Shown piece after piece: positions 1 to 6,478 of a DNA stretch of 12,836 nt. A program made the translations under genes and the position numbers. Under the pieces are notes generated by a model that had not been told where the DNA came from, made no database searches, and was given only the letters and a program-made list of their open reading frames with translations. Position 1 is the first letter of the stretch. Each line of letters begins with the position of its first letter. The DNA comes from Phycisphaerae bacterium (GTDB lineage Bacteria > Planctomycetota > Phycisphaerae > JAAYCJ01), in the NCBI GenBank assembly GCA_012514125.1, contig JAAZAW010000094.1, positions 1 through 12,836 of the forward strand, given 5' to 3'.

Positions 1-704
1 ATCTTAAGGCTCGCTTTCACTACGGCTCCGCAGCGACCGCTGCTTAGCCTTGGCGTGTACATGCACTCGCCGGTCCATTATGCAAAAGGTACGCCGTCAC
101 ACATTCCCTTGCGGGCATAGTGCTCCGACCGCTTGTAAGTGTATGGTTTCAGGTACTTTTAACTCCCCTAGAAGGGGTACTTTTCACCTTTCAGTCGCCC
201 TACTTGTTCACTATCGGTCGCTAGAGAGTACTTAGCCTTGGAGAGTGGTCTCCCCGGTTTCACACGGTCTTCCACGAGGACCGTGCTACTCTGGTACGAC
301 CTAAGGTTGGCGCGAACTTCGCTTACGGGGCTGTCACCCTCTATGGCCGGCCTTTCCAGACCATTCTGCTCGCTCTACCAATCCTATATCGGTCGCCCGC
401 AACCCCAGACCGAAGTCTGGTTTGGGCTATTCCGCCTTCGCTCGCCGCTACTAACGGAGTCTCACATTTGATTTCTTTTCCTACAGGTACTTAGATGTTT
501 CAGTTCCCTGCGTTCGCGCAAACCGGACTATGAATTCATCCGGATGCGACAGCATCAGGTTGCCCTGTGCTGCCGGGTTTCCCCATTCGGAGATCCCAGG
601 ATCAATGCTTGTTTGTCAGCTTCCCTGGGCTTATCGTAGACTACAACGTCCTTCATCGCCTTCTAGCGCCTAGGCATCCGCCATGCACCCTTAGTAACTT
701 GACC
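1..704 (-). rRNA. rrl: 23S ribosomal RNA, 5' part (3' end beyond window)
   Basis: Read on the minus strand, the sequence starts near 704 with the conserved 23S beginning (GGTCAAGTTACTAAGGG, then GCATGGCGGATGCC). It continues through recognisable domain I and II segments such as GAACTGAAACATCTAAGTACC (complement near 485-505) and GTACCTTTTGCATAATGG (complement near 75-92). These correspond roughly to the first 600-odd positions of the E. coli molecule. The rest of the gene and any 5S gene lie outside the window. The mature 5' end is placed by similarity to the conserved start and could be off by a few bases. All apparent open frames inside this stretch are artefacts of rRNA. The upstream neighbours are tRNA-Ala and tRNA-Ile; no 16S gene is present. 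Confidence 0.97.
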
Positions 705-730
705 GCCCTTTATCATCTACTGATAAGGGC
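705..730 (-). other. Hairpin abutting the 23S rRNA 5' end
   Basis: On the minus strand GCCCTTATCA and TGATAAAGGGC form a nearly perfect stem (one bulged A) with a 5-nt loop. It ends exactly at the predicted mature 23S 5' terminus. It could be a local processing signal. In the usual arrangement the sequence before 23S pairs with the trailer after 23S, which is not visible here, so the role is inferred. Confidence 0.55.
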
Positions 731-840
731 ATCGCCAAACATTATCTTCAGACGCGCCTCAATCGACTACTCCGATTTTTAAAAACTCGGAGCCGGTTTT
801 CGATTAAATTGTATGGTGCTCTAATACGCCTCACACCTAT

Positions 841-857
841 GAAATTTTCAAAGAACC
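841..857 (-). promoter_or_regulatory. BoxA-like antitermination motif in the spacer before 23S
   Basis: The minus strand reads GGTTCTTTGAAAATTTC about 140 nt before the 23S start. This resembles the spacer boxA of other bacterial rRNA operons (core TTCTTTGAAAA), where NusB/NusE load to make RNA polymerase resistant to termination. Motif and position fit; function is inferred. The first seven bases, GGTTCTT, are also one half of the long-range pairing arm described separately. Confidence 0.6.
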
Positions 858-866
858 TATTGATCA

Positions 867-912
867 AAGTCCTTTTAAGGACTTCTTTCTTATCGCCACT
901 TATCCAAGTGGC
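867..912 (-). other. Two adjacent hairpins in the tRNA-Ala/23S spacer
   Basis: Positions 867-884 form an inverted repeat (AAGTCC/GGACTT around TTTTAA). Positions 895-912 form a second (GCCACTT/AAGTGGC with a 4-nt loop). Both lie in the 290-nt spacer between tRNA-Ala and 23S, apart from the boxA-like motif. They may be processing structures in the rRNA precursor. The rest of the spacer (731-840 and 913-994) is A/T-rich with no gene seen. Confidence 0.5.
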
Positions 913-994
913 AAGAATAGCAATCTTAACCGATCCACTTCCATTGTCAAGAGCTTTTTAGAATTTTTTTATTTCCTTTTTTCGCCCTTCGACA

Positions 995-1067
995 TGGAGA
1001 CGATCGGGATCGAACCGACAACCCCTAGCTTGCAAAGCTAGTGCTCTCCCAATTGAGCTACGTCCCC
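995..1067 (-). tRNA. tRNA-Ala (anticodon TGC)
   Basis: On the minus strand the gene runs from GGGGACG to CGTCTCC plus discriminator A, 73 nt. The acceptor stem pairs with one G-T wobble. The D arm carries AGCTC...GAGC. The anticodon stem CTAGC/GCTAG holds loop TTTGCAA with TGC in the middle (complement 1032-1034). The T arm GTCGG-TTCGATC-CCGAT is intact. No CCA is encoded. It sits between tRNA-Ile and 23S, the usual place within an rRNA operon spacer. Confidence 0.97.
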
Positions 1068-1108
1068 AAATTTCAGAATTCTGGACTTTCATCCGACATT
1101 CTGCGACG

Positions 1109-1182
1109 TGGGCCCGGATGGAGTCGAACCATCGACCTCGTCGTTATCAGCGACGCGCTCTAACCAACTGAGCTACGAGCCC
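1109..1182 (-). tRNA. tRNA-Ile (anticodon GAT)
   Basis: On the minus strand the gene runs from GGGCTCG to CGGGCCC plus discriminator A, 74 nt. The anticodon stem CGTCG/CGACG carries loop CTGATAA with GAT at the centre. The T arm GATGG-TTCGACT-CCATC is intact. No CCA is encoded. It lies 41 nt ahead of tRNA-Ala in transcription order. This Ile-Ala pair normally sits between 16S and 23S, but here the sequence upstream holds no 16S rRNA. Confidence 0.97.
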
Positions 1183-1286
1183 GACTAAAAACTCTACTTC
1201 GATTATGTCGGACAAGCAAGCTCATCCTCTTTAATCTGGTTTTTCCATGTTTGATCAGGTTCTTCAGTTCTCAAAAAAGCTCAGAA

Positions 1287-1316
1287 ACAAAAAGGCCGCC
1301 GGAAAACCTGGCGGCC
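1287..1316 (-). terminator. Intrinsic terminator upstream of tRNA-Ile
   Basis: On the minus strand GGCCGCC and GGCGGCC (1294-1300 with 1310-1316) form a 7-bp all-G/C stem. It can be extended by two more pairs toward the loop, and TTTTTG follows immediately. This is a strong rho-independent terminator for leftward transcription, lying between the strong promoter at 1437-1464 and tRNA-Ile. There is no U-run on the plus strand, so the direction is clear. A T-tract and stem are seen; termination in vivo is inferred. Confidence 0.8.
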
Positions 1317-1430
1317 AAAGGTTTATACCCTTTACATGCCACCCACTATTCAGCTAAAGCTGCTTAACGTTTCCAGCATTCTTTTTTTTGTTCCTTTTCG
1401 TCGTCATTCATTCTCATGCGTCACGACGAG
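1290..1430 (-). ncRNA. Putative 140-nt small RNA or attenuated rRNA leader
   Basis: A strong promoter (1437-1464) and a strong terminator (1287-1316) bound a stretch with predicted start near 1430 and end near 1289. Visible structure includes a 5' stem CGTCGT/ACGACG (1423-1428 with 1399-1404), a small CAGC-TTTA-GCTG hairpin, an AAAGG/CCTTT hairpin (1317-1321 with 1329-1333), and the terminator stem. A 17-codon frame (1364-1417, peptide MRMNDDEKEQKKECWKR) lies inside, without a clear ribosome binding site. I do not recognise it as 6S, SRP, tmRNA or a known riboswitch. It may be an independent small RNA, or the leader of the tRNA-23S operon with the hairpin acting as an attenuator. Confidence 0.4.
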
Positions 1431-1436
1431 ATTTAC

Positions 1437-1485
1437 ATAATACCGACCAAAAACTTTTTGTCAACCCGATTTTAAAATTTTTTTT
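1437..1485 (-). promoter_or_regulatory. Strong sigma-70-type promoter with UP-like tract
   Basis: On the minus strand -35 TTGACA (complement 1459-1464) is followed, after 16 bp, by -10 TATTAT (complement 1437-1442). Directly upstream of the -35 is a run of A/T only (complement of 1469-1485), as in the UP elements of rRNA promoters. No comparably good promoter was seen between 1183 and 1290, so this is the best visible candidate for driving the tRNA-Ile/tRNA-Ala/23S unit, provided the terminator in between can be read through. Confidence 0.7.
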
Positions 1486-1547
1486 GTCACTCTATTTCAG
1501 CACCAAAATCATAGGCGCCAAATTAAAGGAAATCCACACTTTTCCGG

Positions 1548-1991
1548 CTAAAAATCAAAGTCCTCGCCTATACGCCGACGGGCCGCAAAATGCTCATACG
1601 CTTCATGCCAATACTCCACTTTTGCATCACCCATTCGCCAGCACAAGTAAATTTCGCGCCCACCGTACATCGCAGGCCATTCCACCGTTCCGCTTTGCCA
1701 GTCGCGAAGCTGGCAACCAATTGAATTCAATTCCTGCGTATAAACTTTGAGCTCCTGCAACACCCCCTCGTATTGCCTCTTTAAAGCCAGGCGCTCTTTC
1801 CGCTCGGTCGCTTTATCCAGGATGGAATTGCGTTCTTCGATAATCTTCGCGCGGCAATAGAGACTTAAAACATCCTTAACTATCCGTACTACAAGGACTA
1901 AAGAGCGATTCGCCTCTTCGACGGTAAAATACCGGATGTTGATCATCTGACTGGATTCGTCGGATAAGCCCACAGTGTTATAGGTGTTCAT
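1548..1991 (-). CDS. DUF2203 family protein
   Basis: This is a 147-residue soluble protein. It resembles the DUF2203 family in three features: an N-terminal FTVEEANRSL segment, a charged helical centre (about residues 40-90, likely coiled coil), and a C-terminal core with GCQLRDWQSGTVEWPA and EIYLCWRMGDAKVEYWHE. No signal peptide or membrane segment is visible. The family has no established function, so none is assigned. The start at 1991 is chosen because GAGGG lies about 7 nt upstream; a TTG at 2012 in the same frame is less well placed. The gene is transcribed away from mreD. Its 3' end is about 85 nt before the UP-like tract of the next promoter, and no terminator of its own is obvious. 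Family assignment is fairly secure. Confidence 0.85.
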   Translation of the reverse strand: MNTYNTVGLSDESSQMINIRYFTVEEANRSLVLVVRIVKDVLSLYCRAKIIEERNSILDKATERKERLALKRQYEGVLQELKVYTQELNSIGCQLRDWQSGTVEWPAMYGGREIYLCWRMGDAKVEYWHEAYEHFAARRRIGEDFDF

Positions 1992-2042
1992 GCTCTGCCC
2001 TCTCATATACAAGATAGCTGGCCTCGCCTGTTCACTTACTAA

Positions 2043-2114
2043 AGCTTATCGCTAAATGGAAATTATGTCAACTCCCCATGCATCTATTATAATCATTAAT
2101 ATTATAGGACACAA
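2043..2114 (-). promoter_or_regulatory. Two candidate promoters for the DUF2203 gene
   Basis: On the minus strand a perfect -35 TTGACA (complement 2066-2071) precedes a weak -10 TAAGCT (2043-2048) by 17 bp. Further upstream a perfect -10 TATAAT (2086-2091) follows TTGTGT (2109-2114) by 17 bp. Either could drive the gene at 1548-1991. These are consensus matches only. Confidence 0.4.
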
Positions 2115-2285
2115 TCCCTTGGCTCAGAAAATCCGGAATATTCCAAAAAATAAAACAAAAACCGTAAGATCAACAACGCCATTCACTTTTTTCGTCGAAA
2201 TTTTTCTGATTTTTCGATTTTTCAACCCAAAGACCTTCTTTTCGCTGTATTTTTTTACTTTTCTGACTTAGATTTTCATCTAGTA
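2115..2285. other. A/T-rich intergenic stretch without recognised gene
   Basis: Between the divergent DUF2203 and mreD genes (331 nt in all) this part is strongly pyrimidine-rich on the plus strand, with several T-runs. The 71-codon open frame at 2056-2271 has no ribosome binding site. Its product is low-complexity (Phe, Lys, Ile, Thr rich), so I treat it as non-coding. No terminator, repeat or RNA gene is evident. Confidence 0.5.
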
Positions 2286-2313
2286 TTGGAAAAATCGGCA
2301 AATATCCTATATC
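2286..2313 (+). promoter_or_regulatory. Candidate promoter for mreD, start codon close to TSS
   Basis: TTGGAA (2286-2291) and TATATC (2308-2313) are separated by 16 bp. The expected transcription start, about 2320, is only a few bases before the mreD ATG at 2323, and no Shine-Dalgarno sequence precedes that ATG. If both are right, mreD would be translated from a nearly leaderless mRNA. Confidence 0.35.
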
Positions 2314-2322
2314 ATCTGCCCT

Positions 2323-2811
2323 ATGAAATGGTTAAATTTCGTTATTTTTGCATATTTGGCTTTGATCATGCAGACCACGGTGTTACCCATCCTTTTTCCA
2401 GATAGTTTCAGACCCTGGGCGATGGTTATTCTTGCAAACGCCTATCTGTTGAGCAAATTTGAAAGCTCTACCGTATTGCTGGTTTGGTTGATCGGGCTTC
2501 TGGGCGATTTGACCAGTCTTTCACCGCTGGGAAGTCAGGCGTTGGCCTTTGGAATCTATGGTCTTCTGATCCTCGCCATGCGACCGATTCTTTTTACCGA
2601 AAGTCCTCTCGCCCATGGAATTACCGCCGTCATCGGCGTGATTCTCGTCGCCGCCATTTATGCCGTAATCGATTTTATCAATAGCAAGACCATGCCATTG
2701 CCCTATAACCTTCCAGAAATCATTGGACAAGCTCTGGCTACGGGACTCGCCGCCTGGTTCATCGTCAAATTTTTCGTTTCCAAAAAGCGATCCGCGTTCG
2801 ACCGTCGATGA
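2323..2811 (+). CDS. mreD: Rod shape-determining membrane protein MreD
   Basis: This 162-residue integral membrane protein has about five hydrophobic segments. Its central motif, GLLGDLTSLSPLGSQALAFG (about residues 66-85), fits the MreD signature of a Gly-Leu-Leu-x-Asp stretch followed by Pro-Leu-Gly. MreD is a small inner-membrane component of the elongation (Rod) complex that links MreB and MreC to PBP2 and RodA in lateral wall synthesis. The length is typical. The ATG at 2323 is kept because the first membrane helix starts right after it, although no ribosome binding site is visible. Downstream are mrdA and rodA, which supports the call. mreB and mreC, normally just upstream, are absent; the upstream neighbour is an oppositely oriented DUF2203 gene. 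Confidence 0.88.
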   Translation: MKWLNFVIFAYLALIMQTTVLPILFPDSFRPWAMVILANAYLLSKFESSTVLLVWLIGLLGDLTSLSPLGSQALAFGIYGLLILAMRPILFTESPLAHGITAVIGVILVAAIYAVIDFINSKTMPLPYNLPEIIGQALATGLAAWFIVKFFVSKKRSAFDRR

Positions 2812-2851
2812 TCCTCAACTTCCAACTTCTATTTTTAACTTTCAACTCCTT

Positions 2852-2901
2852 TTGACAGAACCGCCGCATACGATTACCATATTCATTGATCAAATTTGAT
2901 C
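2852..2901 (+). promoter_or_regulatory. mrdA promoter with palindrome at the start site
   Basis: A perfect -35 TTGACA (2852-2857) is followed after 17 bp by TACCAT (2875-2880). The predicted start near 2887 is adjacent to a perfect 14-bp palindrome GATCAAATTTGATC (2888-2901), in a good position for a repressor site or a 5' hairpin. The 183-nt gap between mreD and mrdA also begins with a pyrimidine-rich run of AACTT-type repeats (2817-2850). Promoter elements and palindrome are seen; regulation is inferred. Confidence 0.55.
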
Positions 2902-2994
2902 GGCGCGATGAAGATAGAATAAAATTCAACAACAGGGTTCAAAGGAATAAAACGTCTTCCCCAGCCAAAAACGGATAGGTGAAAACTAAGACAC

Positions 2995-5172
2995 ATGTTC
3001 AACTACCGAATGAAATTATTATTACTGGGTTTTGTCGTCTTCGGCATGGGACTGGTTTTTCGTCTGGGCATGGTGCAGATTGGACAACACGAACAATACG
3101 CCCAAATTGCCTCTTCCACCCCGGCAACACCTATCAAACCCATTCCTCCCACGCGAGGACGAATCCTTGCCAGAGGCCCGGGCGGCGATGGAACCGTGGA
3201 ACTCGTCGCCAACGAACCGTGCTTTGAACTCGCTGTTTACTACCCCGTCATGGACCCCGACAAATGGTGGATCAGCGATCAACTTCGCACCATGAGAAGA
3301 AAAATCCGAAAACAACGAAACGAGTCCAAACTCAAAATTCCCGACGAAGAACTCCTGCCTATCCTCACCGGCCAAATCGAACAATTCTGGCAAAATCTGG
3401 GCATTCTGACCGAATGTCCCCTGGCACAACTCCAGGCGACACGGGAACGCACCACCCAGGTTATCCGTTCCTGGGTTGAAAACGTCCATAAAGATCGCGA
3501 AACCATCGCCTATCCTATCCTCGAACAGCGGATGTATTATCCCGTCGTCTCGGACCTCGATGAAGACCAGGCCATCGATCTTCGCGCTCAACTTGGAAAT
3601 TCATCCTGGGTCATTGTCCGTCCGAGCAGCAGAAGACTTTATCGTCGCGGCGATACCCTTTGCCATTTACTCGGCAGAACAACCCGAACACCGGGATCGC
3701 TTCCAAAGACCACCAAAATCATCGAAAAAGATTATCTCCCCGGCGAACTCGAAGGACTCAGCGGACTTGAAGCCGTCTGCGAAGAACACCTCAAAGGGTA
3801 TCGCGGATGGGTCGAAACCGACGAAGACCCGCAAATCATTTCCCAGCCTGAAGATGGCGAAGATATCGTTTTAACTATTGATATCGCCCTGCAGGAATAC
3901 ATCCAGCATCGCCTTAAAAAGCAGGTCCGACAACTTCCCTACGCCACGGGCGCCGCTGCCGTCGTCGTTGACCTGCAAAAATGGGAACTTTTGGCTCTGG
4001 CATCGGTACCGACGTTCGATCCCTCCGAATACGTCAAAAAATTTCATCAACTTTCGAACGATAACGTAAAACTTCCCCTTTTTAATCGAGCACTCTGGGG
4101 TCGATACGCTCCCGGCTCGATTGTCAAACCCATTATCGGCGCCTGGGCCGTCAGCGAAGGAACCGTCACTCCGTTCCAGACCTTTTACTGCCGAGGCTAC
4201 CTCTCTGAAAACCTCAGACGATTCAAATGCTGGTTGCCCTCAGGACATCACGATGTCGACCTGATCCATGCCATTAAGGGAAGTTGCGATATTTATTTCT
4301 ATCGACTTGGGGAACTCCTCACCGCCGAAGGGGTGTCGGAATTTTACAAAAAAATCGGATTTGGAAATCCCGTTCCCATCGGTATCGATAACGCCGCGGG
4401 ACGCGTCCCCACCCAGGAATGGTTCATCTCGCACCACGGAAGAGGTATGAGCGCCGGCGATGCCAGGAATCTTGCTATCGGTCAGGGCGACCTTGAAATC
4501 ACTCCGCTCCAGGCTGCTGTGATGATGTCCGCGGTCGCGACGGGACGATATCAGCCTCCGCGTTTCATCGTCGGAAAACCACTTCCACGGGGCCGCCCGA
4601 TCGGCATCAGCGCCTACGCCCTGAACCTCGTAAGAAACGGCATGGACAAAACGTTGAACGATTCCGACGGCACGGGCCATAAATACGCCTTCGCCGAAGA
4701 ACTCACCGTCCGCGCCGCTGGAAAAACCGGAAGCGCCCAGGCCCCGGCACGTTCGATCCAATGGCAGGTAAGTTATCAGGACCCCCTTACCAGCCAACCC
4801 GTAACTCACATCGTCGATAACCTGACCCGATTTATTCGTTCGTCCCCTGTTCCAAGAAAAGACCTCAACTGGCGAACCATTCGTTCCATTCCCGAAATGA
4901 AAGAAGAAGACAAACGCGACCCCGCTACAGGCAGGTCTCAAGGCCTGGCCCATGCGTGGTTTGCCGGTTACGCCCCGATCCAACGGCCTAGAATAGCCGT
5001 TGTCGTTTTGATAGAATACGGTTTGGCGGGTGGGAAGGCTGCCGGGCCTGTCTTTCACGACATCATGCTCAAATGTCAGGACCTGGGTTATATCGGCGAC
5101 CGACGAAAGATCACTTTTAACAACTGGCAGATCGAGAGATTACATGAGATTGACGAATACACCGACGAATAA
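2995..5172 (+). CDS. mrdA: Penicillin-binding protein 2, elongation transpeptidase
   Basis: This 725-residue protein is a class B PBP that cross-links peptidoglycan in the periplasm as partner of RodA. After a short cytoplasmic tip there is one membrane anchor (about residues 7-27), then the dimerisation region with PTRGRILARG near residue 45. The transpeptidase domain has the expected order: SxxK at Ser375-Lys378 (PGSIVKP), a second motif Ser430-Cys431-Asp432 (SxD in place of the usual SxN, a known variant in PBP2), and Lys577-Thr578-Gly579-Ser580 (KTGS). It is about 90 residues longer than E. coli PBP2. About 70 residues lie between KTGS and the HAWFAGYAP segment, suggesting an insertion there. 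The start at 2995 has only a distant AGGTG; ATG at 3010 is an alternative. It overlaps rodA by 29 nt. Confidence 0.93.
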   Translation: MFNYRMKLLLLGFVVFGMGLVFRLGMVQIGQHEQYAQIASSTPATPIKPIPPTRGRILARGPGGDGTVELVANEPCFELAVYYPVMDPDKWWISDQLRTMRRKIRKQRNESKLKIPDEELLPILTGQIEQFWQNLGILTECPLAQLQATRERTTQVIRSWVENVHKDRETIAYPILEQRMYYPVVSDLDEDQAIDLRAQLGNSSWVIVRPSSRRLYRRGDTLCHLLGRTTRTPGSLPKTTKIIEKDYLPGELEGLSGLEAVCEEHLKGYRGWVETDEDPQIISQPEDGEDIVLTIDIALQEYIQHRLKKQVRQLPYATGAAAVVVDLQKWELLALASVPTFDPSEYVKKFHQLSNDNVKLPLFNRALWGRYAPGSIVKPIIGAWAVSEGTVTPFQTFYCRGYLSENLRRFKCWLPSGHHDVDLIHAIKGSCDIYFYRLGELLTAEGVSEFYKKIGFGNPVPIGIDNAAGRVPTQEWFISHHGRGMSAGDARNLAIGQGDLEITPLQAAVMMSAVATGRYQPPRFIVGKPLPRGRPIGISAYALNLVRNGMDKTLNDSDGTGHKYAFAEELTVRAAGKTGSAQAPARSIQWQVSYQDPLTSQPVTHIVDNLTRFIRSSPVPRKDLNWRTIRSIPEMKEEDKRDPATGRSQGLAHAWFAGYAPIQRPRIAVVVLIEYGLAGGKAAGPVFHDIMLKCQDLGYIGDRRKITFNNWQIERLHEIDEYTDE

Positions 5173-6427
5173 AAATAATACCTTTTTAGGTCTGTCGCCC
5201 GCCAGCACGGCCGTCCTGCTCGGAACCATCGGTCTGGCGGCGATGAGCCTGTTGATGATGTACGCGATCGACAACGCTGAACTGCCTCAGAGCATTGTTC
5301 CTGACAATATTTTCCGCAGCCAGTCCATTTTCATGCTTTTCGCCTTTGGCGTCATGCTCGTGATGCGTTCGATCAATTATCAGCGTATCGGCGATCTGGC
5401 GTATGCCTTGTTCATCTTTACGCTCGTCTTGCTTACGGCGGTACTGGTGTTTGGCTGGATCGGCCAGCGCGTGGATTTCATCGGCAAGATTTTTCCCTAT
5501 GTCAACGGTTCGTGCCGGTGGATTCGCCTGCCATTTTTTCAGATTCAGCCTTCCGAATTCATCAAAATCACCTATATCCTGGGGCTGGCACGATACTTAC
5601 GATATCGAAAAAATTATCGACAATTTCAAGGTCTGCTCGGACCTTTCGCGTTGACACTTTTGCCGATGATTCTCATCCTGCTCGAACCGGATTTGGGAAC
5701 CGTGTTGTTACTCCTGCCGATTTTATTCATCATGATCTATGCCGCCGGCGCGAAGGTTCGTCATCTGGTGGCCATTATTGTTCTGATGATTGCCTGCGTT
5801 CCTGTTTTTTTTGCGAACATGGCACCGTATCAGCGAAGCCGGGTTGTTGGTGTTTTTCTTCAGTCTGCCGAGGTTCGGACCTGGCTCGAAAGTCATCCCA
5901 AGGTCAAGGACTACGTCTATCCGGACAAAGACCTCAAACAGTGGAAAAACAGTGTTGAAGGCTTTCATCTTTTGCATGCCAAAACGGCCATCGGAACAGG
6001 CGGCATCATCGGTAACGGCTATGGTAAGGGCGTTTATCTGGAAGGCTCGCGTAAATTGCCCGAATGTCATAATGATTTTATTTTTGCCATAATCGCCCAT
6101 CAATTCGGTTTTTTTGGCGCAGCAGCAGTGATTCTTTTTTATCTCATTATAGCTACGGGGCTTGTGGAAATCGCCGGCAAAACCGCCGAACCGTTCGGGC
6201 GACTGATCGCGGTGGGCATTCTGGCGATTTTACTCATCCAGGCGGGTGTTAATATCGGGATGACCCTTGGTCTGATGCCGATTACCGGCTTGACTTTACC
6301 TTTTGTAAGTTACGGCGGCAGTTCTCTGCTGACCTTTTTTATTTTGATCGGTCTGGCTCTGGCCATCGACCGAACCCATCCTCTGCAGATCGGACCCAAG
6401 CCTTTTGAATTTGAGAATGATTCGTAA
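5144..6427 (+). CDS. rodA: SEDS peptidoglycan glycosyltransferase RodA
   Basis: This 427-residue polytopic membrane protein (about ten helices) of the SEDS family polymerises glycan strands from lipid II together with PBP2. Family segments are clear: RWIRLPFFQIQPSEFIK, EPDLGTVLLLLP, AIGTGGIIGNGYGKG, PECHNDFIFAIIAHQFGFFG and LPFVSYGGSSLL. Asp311 in HNDFIF matches the catalytic Asp in the HTDFIF motif of other RodA proteins. The start at 5144 is chosen because GAGAG lies 5 nt upstream and the protein then begins just before the first helix. Longer in-frame starts back to 5030 would run deep inside mrdA. The 29-nt overlap with mrdA suggests translational coupling. RodA rather than FtsW is favoured by the pairing with PBP2. 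Confidence 0.93.
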   Translation: MRLTNTPTNKNNTFLGLSPASTAVLLGTIGLAAMSLLMMYAIDNAELPQSIVPDNIFRSQSIFMLFAFGVMLVMRSINYQRIGDLAYALFIFTLVLLTAVLVFGWIGQRVDFIGKIFPYVNGSCRWIRLPFFQIQPSEFIKITYILGLARYLRYRKNYRQFQGLLGPFALTLLPMILILLEPDLGTVLLLLPILFIMIYAAGAKVRHLVAIIVLMIACVPVFFANMAPYQRSRVVGVFLQSAEVRTWLESHPKVKDYVYPDKDLKQWKNSVEGFHLLHAKTAIGTGGIIGNGYGKGVYLEGSRKLPECHNDFIFAIIAHQFGFFGAAAVILFYLIIATGLVEIAGKTAEPFGRLIAVGILAILLIQAGVNIGMTLGLMPITGLTLPFVSYGGSSLLTFFILIGLALAIDRTHPLQIGPKPFEFENDS

Positions 6428-6478
6428 GTTATTTTTTAAATAGATTTACTAACAAATACCAATCAGGAGACAGAACAC

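Larger units (their letters stand above)
851..1264 (-). repeat. Long-range complementary arms enclosing both tRNAs
   Basis: Plus-strand AAGAACC (851-857) and GATCAAA (862-868) are exactly complementary to GGTTCTT (1258-1264) and TTTGATC (1250-1256). They are in the correct nested order, separated by 4 and 1 unpaired bases. In the precursor RNA this would give a 14-bp interrupted stem with tRNA-Ile and tRNA-Ala in its loop and part of the boxA-like motif in one arm. The complementarity is seen directly; a role in rRNA/tRNA precursor folding or processing is inferred. Confidence 0.5.

Noticed and set aside
50..782. Several plus-strand open frames over the left end
   Set aside because: They lie antisense to 23S rRNA, whose conserved sequence explains the region.
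1287..1430. Known small RNAs (6S, SRP, tmRNA, c-di-GMP or other riboswitches) as identity of the promoter-terminator unit
   Set aside because: None of the hallmark sequences or folds I know of for these could be found, so it is left as unidentified.
1388..1750. 120-codon plus-strand open frame
   Set aside because: It spans a promoter region and the antisense of the DUF2203 gene, has no ribosome binding site, and its product has no recognisable features.
2056..2271. 71-codon plus-strand open frame before mreD
   Set aside because: Low-complexity A/T-driven composition, no ribosome binding site, and overlap with the DUF2203 promoters.
2817..2850. Pyrimidine-rich AACTT-type repeats between mreD and mrdA as a CRISPR-like or structured repeat
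   Set aside because: Units are short, irregular and without spacers; best seen as low-complexity sequence.
4240..5058. 272-codon minus-strand open frame within mrdA
   Set aside because: Antisense to clearly conserved PBP2 motifs; a shadow frame.
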